Position numbers and translations under genes: made by a program. A stretch of 49,766 nt of DNA from an uncultured Prevotellaceae bacterium (lineage in GTDB: Bacteria; Bacteroidota; Bacteroidia; Bacteroidales; Bacteroidaceae): NCBI GenBank assembly GCA_902762565.1, contig CACWOS010000035.1:1-49766 (forward strand), in the 5' to 3' direction. A model generated the notes under the pieces. The model did not search any database. It was not told the DNA's origin and was given only the letters and a program-made list of their open reading frames with translations. Of the stretch, positions 25,355-32,394 are shown one piece after another (positions within the stretch are counted from its first letter, which is position 1; the number at the start of each line of letters is the position of its first letter).

Positions 25355-26032
25355 TTATTTCTTTACAGTAGCTTTAATATAGCTTTTCCCTGCTGGAGTT
25401 TTCTGATCTTTATCATATAAAGTACCATATTTCCCTTCTGGCATATCACTAAGCACAAAGGCAGTACATATACGACCTGCGACAACTTTATCAGTAGCAG
25501 CTGTGGCTATTGCAGTAGCAGCTAAATTAACCAAAGCGCCAAAGAGACCTCCACCTCCTCCACTAACACTTGTATCAACGCTTATAAGTCCTTCACGCTT
25601 GTAAAGCGTCTCACCAGTCTTTGTTGATCGTAAAATATATTCTACGCCTGCTGTGATTTTTCCACCTACATTATTTCTTTTCCATGATTTTATTATTGTA
25701 AACATTGCGGCATCAGCACCAAGAACGTTTCGGAATTGCGAAAGATCACTATCTATAAACATTTCTGCGTCATATGCACTTTCTGCTTGGAACATTTCCA
25801 TTGTCATCATAGGAGAATATACATAATATCCTTTTTCACAAAGAGGCGCATAAAGTGTTGTATAGAAATAGTCCTTTGCTTCAACATGATTTGTCTGATT
25901 AATAGGAGGCATTACAGCAATGGTAAGAGGCTTCTCTTTGTACATGTTGGAATACTGCTCACCTCTTGTTATTTGCTGCGCGCATGATGACAGCAATACT
26001 GTTACCAAACTAAGAATTATATATTTTTTCAT
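25355..26032 (-). CDS. GNA1162/DUF799 family lipoprotein
   Basis: 225 residues with a lipobox (LLSSC, Cys17). The body (LTIAVMPPINQTNHVEAKDYFYTTL, then ADAAMFTIIKSWKR) matches the GNA1162 family of outer-membrane lipoproteins related to the TolB N-terminal fold. These are encoded with a CsgG-like protein and a DUF4810 lipoprotein in many Gram-negative bacteria, as here. The glycine stretch SGGGGGLFGALVNLAATAIATAAT could insert into the membrane. It is the last gene of the operon, overlaps the DUF4810 gene by four bases, and ends at the right 107-bp repeat. Confidence 0.85.
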   Translation of the reverse strand: MKKYIILSLVTVLLSSCAQQITRGEQYSNMYKEKPLTIAVMPPINQTNHVEAKDYFYTTLYAPLCEKGYYVYSPMMTMEMFQAESAYDAEMFIDSDLSQFRNVLGADAAMFTIIKSWKRNNVGGKITAGVEYILRSTKTGETLYKREGLISVDTSVSGGGGGLFGALVNLAATAIATAATDKVVAGRICTAFVLSDMPEGKYGTLYDKDQKTPAGKSYIKATVKK

Positions 26033-26373
26033 TTTTCTAACTGTTTAATTATTCTTGAAATAAACTTTTCAGACTCTGGATATGCTTTAATCTCAGCCTT
26101 TAACAAAGCCAGTCCTTCTTCTTTTTTGCCTGCTTTATATAAGAGAAATCCATATTCAGCATTAACACCGGGCGGAACAGTCTTTCGAATACCCTTTTGC
26201 TTGTTAATAACTTTTTCATATTGAGCCATTGCTTTTGTCAATGTTTCTTCTGTACCTCTTTTGGTATAAGTATATGTAGCATCTTCTGAATCATACCAAG
26301 AATAAAGAGACTTTTGGGTTGAACATGATGCCATTACTATCACGCAACCAATTATAATAAATAATTTCCTCAT
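26029..26373 (-). CDS. DUF4810 lipoprotein
   Basis: 114 residues with lipobox MASC (Cys17) and the family core LYSWYDSEDATYTYTKRG, followed by helices (LLYKAGKKEEGLALLKAEIKAYP) resembling a single TPR. DUF4810 proteins are the constant companion of CsgG-like and GNA1162 lipoproteins. The reading frames of the three lipoprotein genes overlap by four bases each, giving tight coupling. The complex's role is not established; assembly or secretion across the outer membrane is an inference from CsgG. Confidence 0.88.
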   Translation of the reverse strand: MRKLFIIIGCVIVMASCSTQKSLYSWYDSEDATYTYTKRGTEETLTKAMAQYEKVINKQKGIRKTVPPGVNAEYGFLLYKAGKKEEGLALLKAEIKAYPESEKFISRIIKQLEK

Positions 26374-26717
26374 GGCAAATTGATAATTTTTGTTTCTTGA
26401 CTTGATAATAATAATTGTTTACTGTAAATAGTCTGACCGTTAAATGTGACAGTTATACTTCTCCGTCCTGTTGCAACACCATATTGGGTACCTTTTCTAT
26501 TTGCAGTTTTAGGCTTTACTACTTTCGCATCAAACTTTGTACCGTCAACATCTACTTGTACAGTTTTAGAACCATTTCCATAAGTAGCACTAGGACCGAC
26601 GAACACTAAAAATGCCATGTCTTCTTTTCCACTTTGCTGAGCAACAGGAAAACTAGACTTACAGCCAATCAAAAGACAAGCTGTGGCAAGAAATGATAAT
26701 AATAAACGCTTTTTCAT
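26370..26717 (-). CDS. Small lipoprotein with PEGA-like beta domain
   Basis: 115 residues; lipobox LLIGC (Cys19). The body is a short all-beta stretch (TVQVDVDGTKFDAKVV ... RRSITVTFNGQTIYSKQLLL) reminiscent of PEGA carbohydrate-facing domains. It is an extra member compared with the usual three-gene CsgG/DUF4810/GNA1162 set. It starts seven bases after the CsgG-like gene and overlaps the DUF4810 gene by four bases. Confidence 0.75.
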   Translation of the reverse strand: MKKRLLLSFLATACLLIGCKSSFPVAQQSGKEDMAFLVFVGPSATYGNGSKTVQVDVDGTKFDAKVVKPKTANRKGTQYGVATGRRSITVTFNGQTIYSKQLLLSSQETKIINLP

Positions 26718-26723
26718 AAACTA

Positions 26724-27647
26724 TTATTCTTCTATATAATACTCTCCCAGTTTCTCGGAATCTATTGTCGAAGTACCATCAAATGTTACAAACGAATACT
26801 CTGTTTCAGGTGTGTCACCAGCTGTAGCGGTTACGGTAACCTTTCCTATATTTTTACCAGGTAATTCTATCATCATTCCTGATTGCGGATTCTTGACTTT
26901 CTTTCCTTTCGTTTTAACAAAGAAAGTGTCTCCTACTTTTATTCCTTGACTAGCACCACCTGCTATGAGTTGTGCATCAGAATCATACGACAAAAAGTAT
27001 GAACGCCAAGGTTTGCTTGTACATTTATTAATAATATTCTCAACTAACTGACCAATTGCTTCCGATATAGCTTTGTCGCTTAGTGTGGCATCATAATCTG
27101 CCTTACCACCAACACCCATGGTAGTTCTTGTTGTCAATTCCGCGCTTCCTTTTCCTTCGTCAGAATAAATAATCAGGCCAGTAGAGACATCAACAAGACG
27201 AATAGCTACTGCTGCTTCGACAATTTGACTCTTAGTGCTTGAAAAAACGCCTGATTTACCTACGTTTTTACGGCCAAATTCTGTAACAGAGCCTATAATC
27301 ATATAATCTGCTCCAATAGTTGCCAATCCATTGTCACTTTTTTTTGCTTCTTCTAATAACGAGGCTAAGTCTCCGCGTTCAAGAAGTATAAATTTACCAG
27401 ATGCAGCAAGCTTGGCAGAAAGAATGTCAAGAGCTTGCTTTCCCATCGGATCATTCTCCTTGTCATAAAAAATACCTTTAGCATATTGTGTTTCGTTACT
27501 GAAACGCCCAATAGCTACTTTTCTTTTAATCACTTTCCCCGCATCAACATTGCTCTGCTTTACGGGTTCTACTATTTCCGTCTTTCTTTGTGCATATGTA
27601 AGCACACAAAAAGAAAATAGTGCTACAAACATTACAATTTTTTTCAT
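26724..27647 (-). CDS. CsgG/HfaB-like outer-membrane protein
   Basis: 307 residues with an N-terminal signal sequence and the CsgG-type core: RKVAIGRFSNETQY, ERGDLASLLEE, GADYMIIGSVTEFG, and AVAIRLVDVSTGLIIYSDEGKG. CsgG forms the curli export pore; relatives outside curli loci occur with DUF4810 and GNA1162. This one lacks a recognisable lipobox at the signal cleavage site (FCVLTYAQ), unlike CsgG itself, and has an added C-terminal beta domain (about 220-307). No recognisable promoter lies between it and the terminator of the upstream RNA, so it may be expressed by read-through. Confidence 0.85.
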   Translation of the reverse strand: MKKIVMFVALFSFCVLTYAQRKTEIVEPVKQSNVDAGKVIKRKVAIGRFSNETQYAKGIFYDKENDPMGKQALDILSAKLAASGKFILLERGDLASLLEEAKKSDNGLATIGADYMIIGSVTEFGRKNVGKSGVFSSTKSQIVEAAVAIRLVDVSTGLIIYSDEGKGSAELTTRTTMGVGGKADYDATLSDKAISEAIGQLVENIINKCTSKPWRSYFLSYDSDAQLIAGGASQGIKVGDTFFVKTKGKKVKNPQSGMMIELPGKNIGKVTVTATAGDTPETEYSFVTFDGTSTIDSEKLGEYYIEE

Positions 27648-27689
27648 CTCACTTACTATTTAGGTTAATAAAATATACGCAAAAGAGGC

Positions 27690-27942
27690 TGCAAAAAGAA
27701 TGGCGCGGCCACTCTTATGCACTTACCCAAGGGGCGAGCCTAGGACCCCTCTCAACATCCTAAGAATGCTCCACGCCATAAGCGTGTGCATAGCTAATGC
27801 TTGTTGAGAGAGAACGTCACATTTGTAACTCTTCCCTTTGCTTCTTAAATCGAACTATTCCAAAATAAGTTTCCTAGGCTACTTCGGTAAGTGCGAAATA
27901 ATAAGCTTATGCATCTGTAGTTCCGGATTTCTCCCCGAAACT
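27690..27942 (-). ncRNA. Structured RNA of about 250 nt: independent sRNA or regulatory leader of the CsgG operon
   Basis: A full promoter (TTTG 27974-27977, 18-base spacer, TATATTTG 27948-27955) and an intrinsic terminator (stem 27696-27716 plus T-run) delimit a transcript with no plausible reading frame. Helices seen: a 5' hairpin GTTTCGG/CCGGAAC (27941-27935 with 27926-27920); a closing stem GCACTTACC/GGTAAGTGC (27894-27886 with 27727-27719); GCCTAGGA/TCCTAGGC (27879-27872 with 27745-27738); CTCTCAACA/TGTTGAGAG (27810-27802 with 27757-27749); and two small inner hairpins. Several helices are 8-9 perfect pairs, far beyond chance. The family is not recognised. A 6S-like RNA was considered, but the 5' hairpin and multi-branched core fit a leader or unclassified sRNA better. 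Confidence 0.75.
27693..27716 (-). terminator. Intrinsic terminator of the structured RNA
   Basis: On the minus strand AAGAGTGGC and GCCATTCTT pair over nine positions (one G-T), with a three-base loop and TTTTT after it. It lies 45 bases before the CsgG-like gene, and its first bases overlap the outer helix of the RNA, an arrangement that could allow conditional termination. Confidence 0.8.
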
Positions 27943-27947
27943 GTGTG

Positions 27948-27977
27948 CAAATATACGAAAAGATTTTTATTTTCAAA
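27948..27977 (-). promoter_or_regulatory. Promoter of the structured RNA
   Basis: TTTG (27977-27974), exactly 18 bases, then TATATTTG (27955-27948) on the minus strand. Confidence 0.85.
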
Positions 27978-28082
27978 CGATTTCTGCAAAAAAGTTAAGG
28001 AATAGTGGTAAAAAAATGTAAATATGGTAAGGTATGTCTTGTTTTGATAGGAAAAATGTGCTCAGGGAGGAGTCCCTATGTG

Positions 28083-28134
28083 ACTTGACGCCCAAACTCA
28101 AGAATTGCTATCATCCGTTGGTGGCTATTCTTTT
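28083..28134 (+). repeat. Right copy of the inverted 52-bp repeat, terminator-like
   Basis: ACTTGACGCC, CAAACTCAAG and a hairpin ending in a T-run, matching the minus strand at 23306-23255 in 47 of 52 positions. With its partner it brackets the AT-rich island 23.3-28.1 kb. The hairpin is weaker here because of mismatches in the stem. Confidence 0.75.
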
Positions 28135-28235
28135 TTTCTTCTTTCTTTGGCACTTCGGCTTCTCGCTCATCGAGAAACGGCATGTTGCTGTTCGAGAAAC
28201 GGCGTTTCTCTCATCGGGAATACAAAAGTTAAGTA

Positions 28236-28353
28236 GTTTAGAAGTTTAGAAGTTTAGCATTTATAGTAAAAAAGAAAAAAAATATAATTTTTATATTTAC
28301 ATATATATAAAAATCTAAACTTCTTAACTTCTTAACAACTAAACTTGCTAAAC
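28236..28353. repeat. AT-rich imperfect inverted repeat
   Basis: GTTTAGAA units (28236-28259) face TTCTAAAC-like units (TCTAAACTTCTTAACTTC, from 28313, and CTAAACTTGCTAAAC to 28353) across an A/T-rich spacer, forming a long imperfect hairpin. Confidence 0.5.
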
Positions 28354-28516
28354 TATAGGACACATTTGTCAATGGGATTTAGTAACGCTGCCCAATACTA
28401 TCGGAGTAATCGGAAATACTCCAAGAGTATTCAGAATTTCTTTCGGAGTAATAACTCAAGCAGGCATCGACAAGTAACTGGTTCAACTTTCCTACTTTCC
28501 TACTTTCTGCACTTGT

Positions 28517-28582
28517 GACGAGCACGGCGCTCGCAGGCCACGAGCACGGCGCTCGAAGGCCACGAGCACGGAGCGGAAGGGC
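28517..28582. repeat. 22-bp GC-rich tandem repeat, three units
   Basis: Units at 28517, 28539 and 28561, each close to CACGAGCACGGCGCTCGAAG plus GC; the third is diverged. The GC-rich composition contrasts sharply with the AT-rich surroundings. Confidence 0.7.
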
Positions 28583-28612
28583 CTTCCGCACGGAGCGGAC
28601 GAGGCGAGAGCA

Positions 28613-29184
28613 TTACCGTATGGTTGTAAACGGCTCGTTAAGCGTGAAGGTCTTCTCGTAGCCTTTTGTCTTCACCGTATAGGTGTTGCCCAGTTTGAAG
28701 GCAGGACTGGTAACAAGGCTGGCGCTACGACGCAACGAGAAGGGGATGGTGATGATGTCAAGGCACTTGCCCTTGGCATCGCAAATCGTGATGGGCTCGT
28801 CTTTTGTGATGTTAAGACCAATGAGCAGTACGGTAGGTTGCTTGGCTGTGGCATTGGTGGGCACAGATGGCATCTCACCCATGCCGCCACCCACAGAGAA
28901 GATAGAGCCGCCCTCAATCACGATGGGTGAGAAGTCACAGTCGAGTCCCTCTTCTGGCGAGCCTACCTCTTACCTGTCAGTAGGAGCGTCAACTTATGAC
29001 TCTTATACAGACTTTCTATTTCCACGTTAGCACCCGTGATCGTTACGTTCACGCTGTCCTTGGCCGAATTCTTGACTTTCGCTGTGGTACCGTTAAAGCG
29101 AATGGTGACGTCCTCCGCATGACATATGCTGGACGTCATCAAGGCCATCATTAATATCTTTATTCCTTGCATTGCAATATTCAT
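28613..29184 (-). pseudogene. Decayed carbohydrate-binding-domain protein
   Basis: Two pieces of one protein family on the same strand. The 5' piece (29184 to 28963) has a signal peptide and then VTIRFNGTTAKVKNSA and VNVTITGANVEIES, the N-terminal repeat of secreted parallel-beta-helix carbohydrate-binding proteins; it stops at TGKR. The 3' piece (about 28957-28613) is one frame over, reads GLDCDFSPIVIEGGSIFSVG then QPTVLLIGLNITK and ends at FTTIR, the typical C-terminus of the same family. The beta-helix core of some hundreds of residues is missing. So an internal deletion with frameshift is likely. A good promoter box remains at 29197-29204. Confidence 0.7.
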
Positions 29185-29196
29185 TCTATGATGTTG

Positions 29197-29204
29197 CAAA
29201 GTTA
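29197..29204 (-). promoter_or_regulatory. -7 promoter box of the decayed gene
   Basis: TAACTTTG on the minus strand, 12 bases before the ATG at 29184. Confidence 0.6.
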
Positions 29205-29254
29205 CAAAGAAGTGGGAAAATTGCAAAGAAAAAGGAAGGAAAATAGGAATAAAA

Positions 29255-29286
29255 TTTGGTTCTTCGCTCGATTTGCACTAACTTTG
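29255..29286 (+). promoter_or_regulatory. Promoter of the small gene at 29295
   Basis: TTTG at 29255-29258, a 20-base spacer, and TAACTTTG at 29279-29286. The expected start leaves a leader of only a few bases. Confidence 0.7.
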
Positions 29287-29294
29287 CACGCGTT

Positions 29295-29507
29295 ATGGAG
29301 AAAAAGAGACATGCGCTACGAAAACTGTTAGAGGCAGTAGAGAAAGAATTGCTACACAAGCCTGACAAAAAGACGCTCGACCGCCTTTCGTTATTGGCAG
29401 GTTTTCAGGATTGGGATTCCTTCCAAGAAACCTTGCATGGGGATTTGGGGGGTGAAACCATCTATGGTGGTCATCACCTGGATAAGGATGATAAGGAGAA
29501 AAATTAA
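29295..29507 (+). CDS. Small hypothetical protein
   Basis: 70 residues beginning MEKKRHALRKLLEAVEKELL. The start at 29295 is set by the promoter that ends at 29286; an earlier ATG at 29256 lies inside that promoter. The N-terminal half is helical and basic, the middle reads LAGFQDWDSFQETLHGD, and the tail is acidic and charged (DKDDKEKN). Family not recognised. Its stop overlaps the converging tcdA stop by three or four bases. Confidence 0.65.
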   Translation: MEKKRHALRKLLEAVEKELLHKPDKKTLDRLSLLAGFQDWDSFQETLHGDLGGETIYGGHHLDKDDKEKN

Positions 29508-30208
29508 CGCTCGACGTTCGACAAGTCCTGAATGACAAGTCCTGCCAGCATCATGCCAAAAACGGCTGTGATGTGAACCAATGAACCCTTGCCTTCGCCT
29601 TTCGACTGTGGTGTCTCGTCGCTGAACACACACTGGAACTTATGACGAGGGAAAGTCTTCTCCTTTTTGAAACGATTGCGCAAGGCGCGTGCCAACGGAT
29701 CGCCCTTGACTTTCCAGAATTCAGCAACTTGTATGCGGGTGGGGTCTAGCTTAAGGGCTGCTCCCATCGATGAAAAGAATTTGGCTTTGGTCTGACAAGC
29801 CATGAGAATCAATAGTGCCTTGTCTTTCAGCGAGTCGATGGCATCGATGATGTAGTCGTACTCCTCTAAACGGAACTGAGAGGCACTTTCTGCGCTGAAT
29901 GTCTCTGCGATGACGGTAATCTCTGCTTCAGGGTTGATGGTAAGCAGACGTTTGCGCAGAGCTTCTACCTTTACCTCTCCGATGGTCTTGCTGGTGGCCA
30001 TTAACTGGCGATTGACATTGGTGACGTCCACGCGGTCGAAGTCGACAATGGTGAGATGCTGGACACCTGTTCGCACTAAAGCTTCGGCACACCACGACCC
30101 TACACCGCCAATACCAAAGATGATGACCCGTGTGCGAGCCATCATCTCCATTGTCGATTGTCCCAGCAGCACTTCTGCTCGCTGGAATATGTCCTGTCTG
30201 GTTGGCAT
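29504..30208 (-). CDS. tcdA: tRNA threonylcarbamoyladenosine dehydratase (TcdA/YgdL family)
   Basis: 234 residues of the ThiF/MoeB/E1-like fold: ATP-binding FGIGGVGSWCAEAL (31-44), Asp56 in IVDFDRVDVTNVNRQL, and IDAIDSLKDKALLI. It lacks the zinc cysteines of MoeB, and FSDETPQSKGEGKGS fits the TcdA subgroup, which cyclises t6A37 in tRNAs to ct6A. Its ATG shares one base with the rplS stop (TAATG), so it is cotranslated with ribosomal protein L19. Confidence 0.9.
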   Translation of the reverse strand: MPTRQDIFQRAEVLLGQSTMEMMARTRVIIFGIGGVGSWCAEALVRTGVQHLTIVDFDRVDVTNVNRQLMATSKTIGEVKVEALRKRLLTINPEAEITVIAETFSAESASQFRLEEYDYIIDAIDSLKDKALLILMACQTKAKFFSSMGAALKLDPTRIQVAEFWKVKGDPLARALRNRFKKEKTFPRHKFQCVFSDETPQSKGEGKGSLVHITAVFGMMLAGLVIQDLSNVER

Positions 30209-30525
30209 TACTCCTTACCAGCAAAACCGCTACGCTTCTCCTTGATGCGAGCAGCCTTACCAGTGAGCTTGCGCAGATAGTAAAGCTTAGCGCGGCGAAC
30301 CTTACCAACCTTGTTCACTTCGATGGTACCCGACATCTTGCGAACAGTGAAGCGCTTCTTCTCCTGATGGCCGTTGATCTTAATGACTACGCCACGGAAG
30401 AGCTGAATACGCTCCTTAGAACCCTCGATAATTTTGTAAGCGACAGTGATAGTATCACCAGCCTTGAAACTGGGATGCTGCTTGCCGGTTGCAAATGCTT
30501 CTTCAGCAACTTTAATTAAATCCAT
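30208..30525 (-). CDS. rplS: 50S ribosomal protein L19, with an internal 16-residue gap
   Basis: 105 residues: [20 protein letters not shown] at the start and [20 protein letters not shown] near the end are unmistakable L19. Compared with the family (E. coli about 115 residues), the segment normally reading roughly GVER-F---SP-I-S between VRKMSGT and IEVNKVG is absent. Sixteen residues are missing in frame, between residues 67 and 68 (30324/30325). That strand region lies at a subunit-bridge face of the 50S in known ribosomes. It could be a real lineage deletion or an assembly artefact. A promoter box lies at 30623-30630 with a leader of about 95 bases. Confidence 0.93.
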   Translation of the reverse strand: MDLIKVAEEAFATGKQHPSFKAGDTITVAYKIIEGSKERIQLFRGVVIKINGHQEKKRFTVRKMSGTIEVNKVGKVRRAKLYYLRKLTGKAARIKEKRSGFAGKE

Positions 30526-30617
30526 TGTTACTTAATAATTAATAATGTTGTTGTTATCGTTCCATGCGCAACATAACAGGCCTCTCGTAACTTCCTGCCA
30601 GCGATTACGCGGAAAGC
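30526..30617 (-). promoter_or_regulatory. Long 5' leader of rplS
   Basis: About 90 untranslated bases between the predicted start site and the rplS ATG, with short complementary segments (for example TTTCCGCG and CGCGTAATCGC). L19 leaders with autoregulatory structure are known in other bacteria; whether this one is related cannot be told from one sequence. Confidence 0.3.
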
Positions 30618-30622
30618 GGCTG

Positions 30623-30630
30623 CAAAGGTA
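30623..30630 (-). promoter_or_regulatory. -7 promoter box of rplS-tcdA
   Basis: TACCTTTG on the minus strand. Confidence 0.65.
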
Positions 30631-30639
30631 CGACTTTTT

Positions 30640-30675
30640 AATTGAAAATTGAGAATTGAGAATTGAGAATTGCAA
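30640..30675. repeat. AATTGA(G/A)A simple repeat
   Basis: Four iterations of an AATTGAGA-like unit between rplS and the 5'-nucleotidase genes. Similar units occur inside coding sequences at 18218, 37237 and 48362. Confidence 0.7.
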
Positions 30676-30747
30676 TGTCTTAACGTTATTTAACCACTAA
30701 AGTATAAAAATCTTCCATCTTCCTTCTTCCCTCTTCCATTTTTTTTG

Positions 30748-30755
30748 TATATTTG
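30748..30755 (+). promoter_or_regulatory. -7 promoter box of the split 5'-nucleotidase operon
   Basis: TATATTTG on the plus strand, 18 bases before the ATG at 30774. Confidence 0.65.
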
Positions 30756-30773
30756 CGCCATAAAACTATAATT

Positions 30774-31535
30774 ATGGTGAAAAGAACTACTATTTACTTA
30801 CTGATGTCCATGCTTTTGCTGACCTCATGCAAACATCATTACGAGGTGGCAAGCATGCAACGTAGTCGTATCTTGGTGGACAGCCGTTACGACGCACAGC
30901 CAGACCAGAAGGCTGCCGATTTCCTGAAACCATACAAGCATCAGGTGGACTCTGTGATGGGACCTGTGGTGGGCCAGTCGGCCAGATATATGACGGCTCA
31001 GCGCCCAGAGGGAACGCTTAGCAACCTGCTGGCTGACATTCTGGTGTGGGCTGGTAAGGACTATGGCGAAAAGCCTGATTTTGGTATCTATAATATGGGC
31101 GGTGTACGTGCTGACCTGCCCAAGGGTAAGGTGACGTATGGCGACGTGCTGGACGTGGCTCCTTTTGAAAATAAGATTTCATTCATCACGTTGAAAGGTG
31201 ATGTCTTACTGGAGCTGTTTGGACAGATTGCCAAGACAGGAGGCGAGGGCATGAGTCGCTCCGTGCGCTTGGTGATTACGAAGGACGGTCAGTTGGTCAG
31301 CGCCACTATTAATGGAGAGCCGATAGACCCTCAGAAAGAATATCGCGTGACGACTATCGACTACCTGTTGGGTGGAACGGACAAGATGGAAGCCTTCAAA
31401 AAAGGAACAAATATCAATGCGCCTAAGGACGCGTCGAACAATACGCGATTCATCATTATCAACTACTTCCGCGAAATGCAGAAGCAGGGTAAGGTGGTCG
31501 ATGCTGAGATTGAAGGAAGAGTGACAGTGAAGTAA
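30774..31535 (+). CDS. 5'-nucleotidase C-terminal domain lipoprotein
   Basis: 253 residues starting MVKRTTIYLLMSML; an upstream start at 30753 would overlap the promoter. Lipobox LLTSC (Cys19). The body is the substrate-binding C-terminal domain of 5'-nucleotidases: EGTLSNLLADILVWAG, FGIYNMGGVRADLPKG, ITYGD-like VTYGDVLDVAPF, and YRVTTIDYLLGGTDKM. The metal-binding half is encoded by the next gene, 19 bases downstream. So UshA-like activity (periplasmic removal of phosphate from nucleotides) is split over two polypeptides, in the reverse of the usual domain order. Confidence 0.9.
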   Translation: MVKRTTIYLLMSMLLLTSCKHHYEVASMQRSRILVDSRYDAQPDQKAADFLKPYKHQVDSVMGPVVGQSARYMTAQRPEGTLSNLLADILVWAGKDYGEKPDFGIYNMGGVRADLPKGKVTYGDVLDVAPFENKISFITLKGDVLLELFGQIAKTGGEGMSRSVRLVITKDGQLVSATINGEPIDPQKEYRVTTIDYLLGGTDKMEAFKKGTNINAPKDASNNTRFIIINYFREMQKQGKVVDAEIEGRVTVK

Positions 31536-31554
31536 GAAATAAGAAGTAAGCAAT

Positions 31555-32394
31555 ATGAAAAAGTACCTGTTTATTATATTATTGGCCCTTGTGTCGCTCA
31601 GCGGACAGGCTAAGAAACATAAGCAACTTGTCATTCTGCATACCAATGATACTCATTCGGCTATCTTCCCCATCAATTCGCAGTTGCCTGACACGATGAA
31701 GGCAGGCCGTGGTGGTTTTTTGCGTCGCTTAGTGATGTTAAAAGAGGAGCGCGCAAAGCATCCCGATTTGTTGTATTTCGACTCTGGCGACTTCTTCCAA
31801 GGTTCGGCCTATTTCACGATGTTCAAGGGTGAAGTGGAGATCGGTCTGATGAATCAGATGGGCATTGAGGCCTCGACCATTGGCAATCATGAGTTCGATT
31901 TCGGACTAGACAACATGGCAGAGATGTTCAAGAAGGCTACTTTCCCCATTCTTTGTGCCAACTATGACTTCACAGGCACAGTGATGGAGGGTGTCACCAA
32001 ACCTTGGATTATCATCAAGCGCAATGGTGTCAAGATTGGTGTCTTTGCCGTTTGTCCGAAGATGAAGGGGTTGGTGAGTGACAAGAACTGTCCAGGTGTG
32101 AAGTATTTAGATCCTGCAAAGGTTGCACTTGAGACAGCGACGATGCTGAAACAAGAGAAGAAGTGCGATATGGTCATTTGCATCTCGCATCTGGGGTGGG
32201 GAAGTAATCGTGGCGAGGACGACCAGTACATGATCAGCGGCTCGCGTAACATCGATTTGGTATTGGGTGGACATACCCATACCTATATGCAACAGTTGGA
32301 ATACTGGAACAACCTGGATGGCAAACCTGTTCCTGTCGACCAAAACGGCAAGTCAGGCTGCTTTGTGGGCAAGATTGTTGTCGATTTGAAATAA
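31555..32394 (+). CDS. Metallophosphoesterase, 5'-nucleotidase N-terminal domain
   Basis: 279 residues; signal peptide 1-19. Metal ligands are in place: Asp32-x-His34 (HTNDTHSAI), Asp in YFDSGDFFQGS, Asn-His in TIGNHEFDFG, and His pairs in SHLGWG and GGHTHTYM. It lacks the C-terminal substrate domain, which is encoded upstream as a separate lipoprotein. The two should act together at the cell envelope. The stop is followed immediately by a 9-bp tandem repeat. Confidence 0.93.
   Translation: MKKYLFIILLALVSLSGQAKKHKQLVILHTNDTHSAIFPINSQLPDTMKAGRGGFLRRLVMLKEERAKHPDLLYFDSGDFFQGSAYFTMFKGEVEIGLMNQMGIEASTIGNHEFDFGLDNMAEMFKKATFPILCANYDFTGTVMEGVTKPWIIIKRNGVKIGVFAVCPKMKGLVSDKNCPGVKYLDPAKVALETATMLKQEKKCDMVICISHLGWGSNRGEDDQYMISGSRNIDLVLGGHTHTYMQQLEYWNNLDGKPVPVDQNGKSGCFVGKIVVDLK

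Larger units (their letters stand above)
28135..28612. other. Gene-free, repeat-rich interval
   Basis: No credible gene. It holds two nearby copies of CGAGAAACGGC (about 28170-28200), an AT-rich inverted repeat, a 22-bp tandem repeat and a short run of simple sequence. No promoter consensus was seen. Confidence 0.55.

Noticed and set aside
27690-27942. 6S RNA as the identity of the structured RNA
   Set aside because: 6S folds as one long rod with paired ends and a central bubble; here a separate 5' hairpin and a multi-branched core are seen. It remains a distant alternative.
28034-28249. Rightward reading frame of 71 codons beside the structured RNA
   Set aside because: It passes through the 52-bp terminator repeat and low-complexity T-runs; the hydrophobic stretch is a by-product of the T-run.
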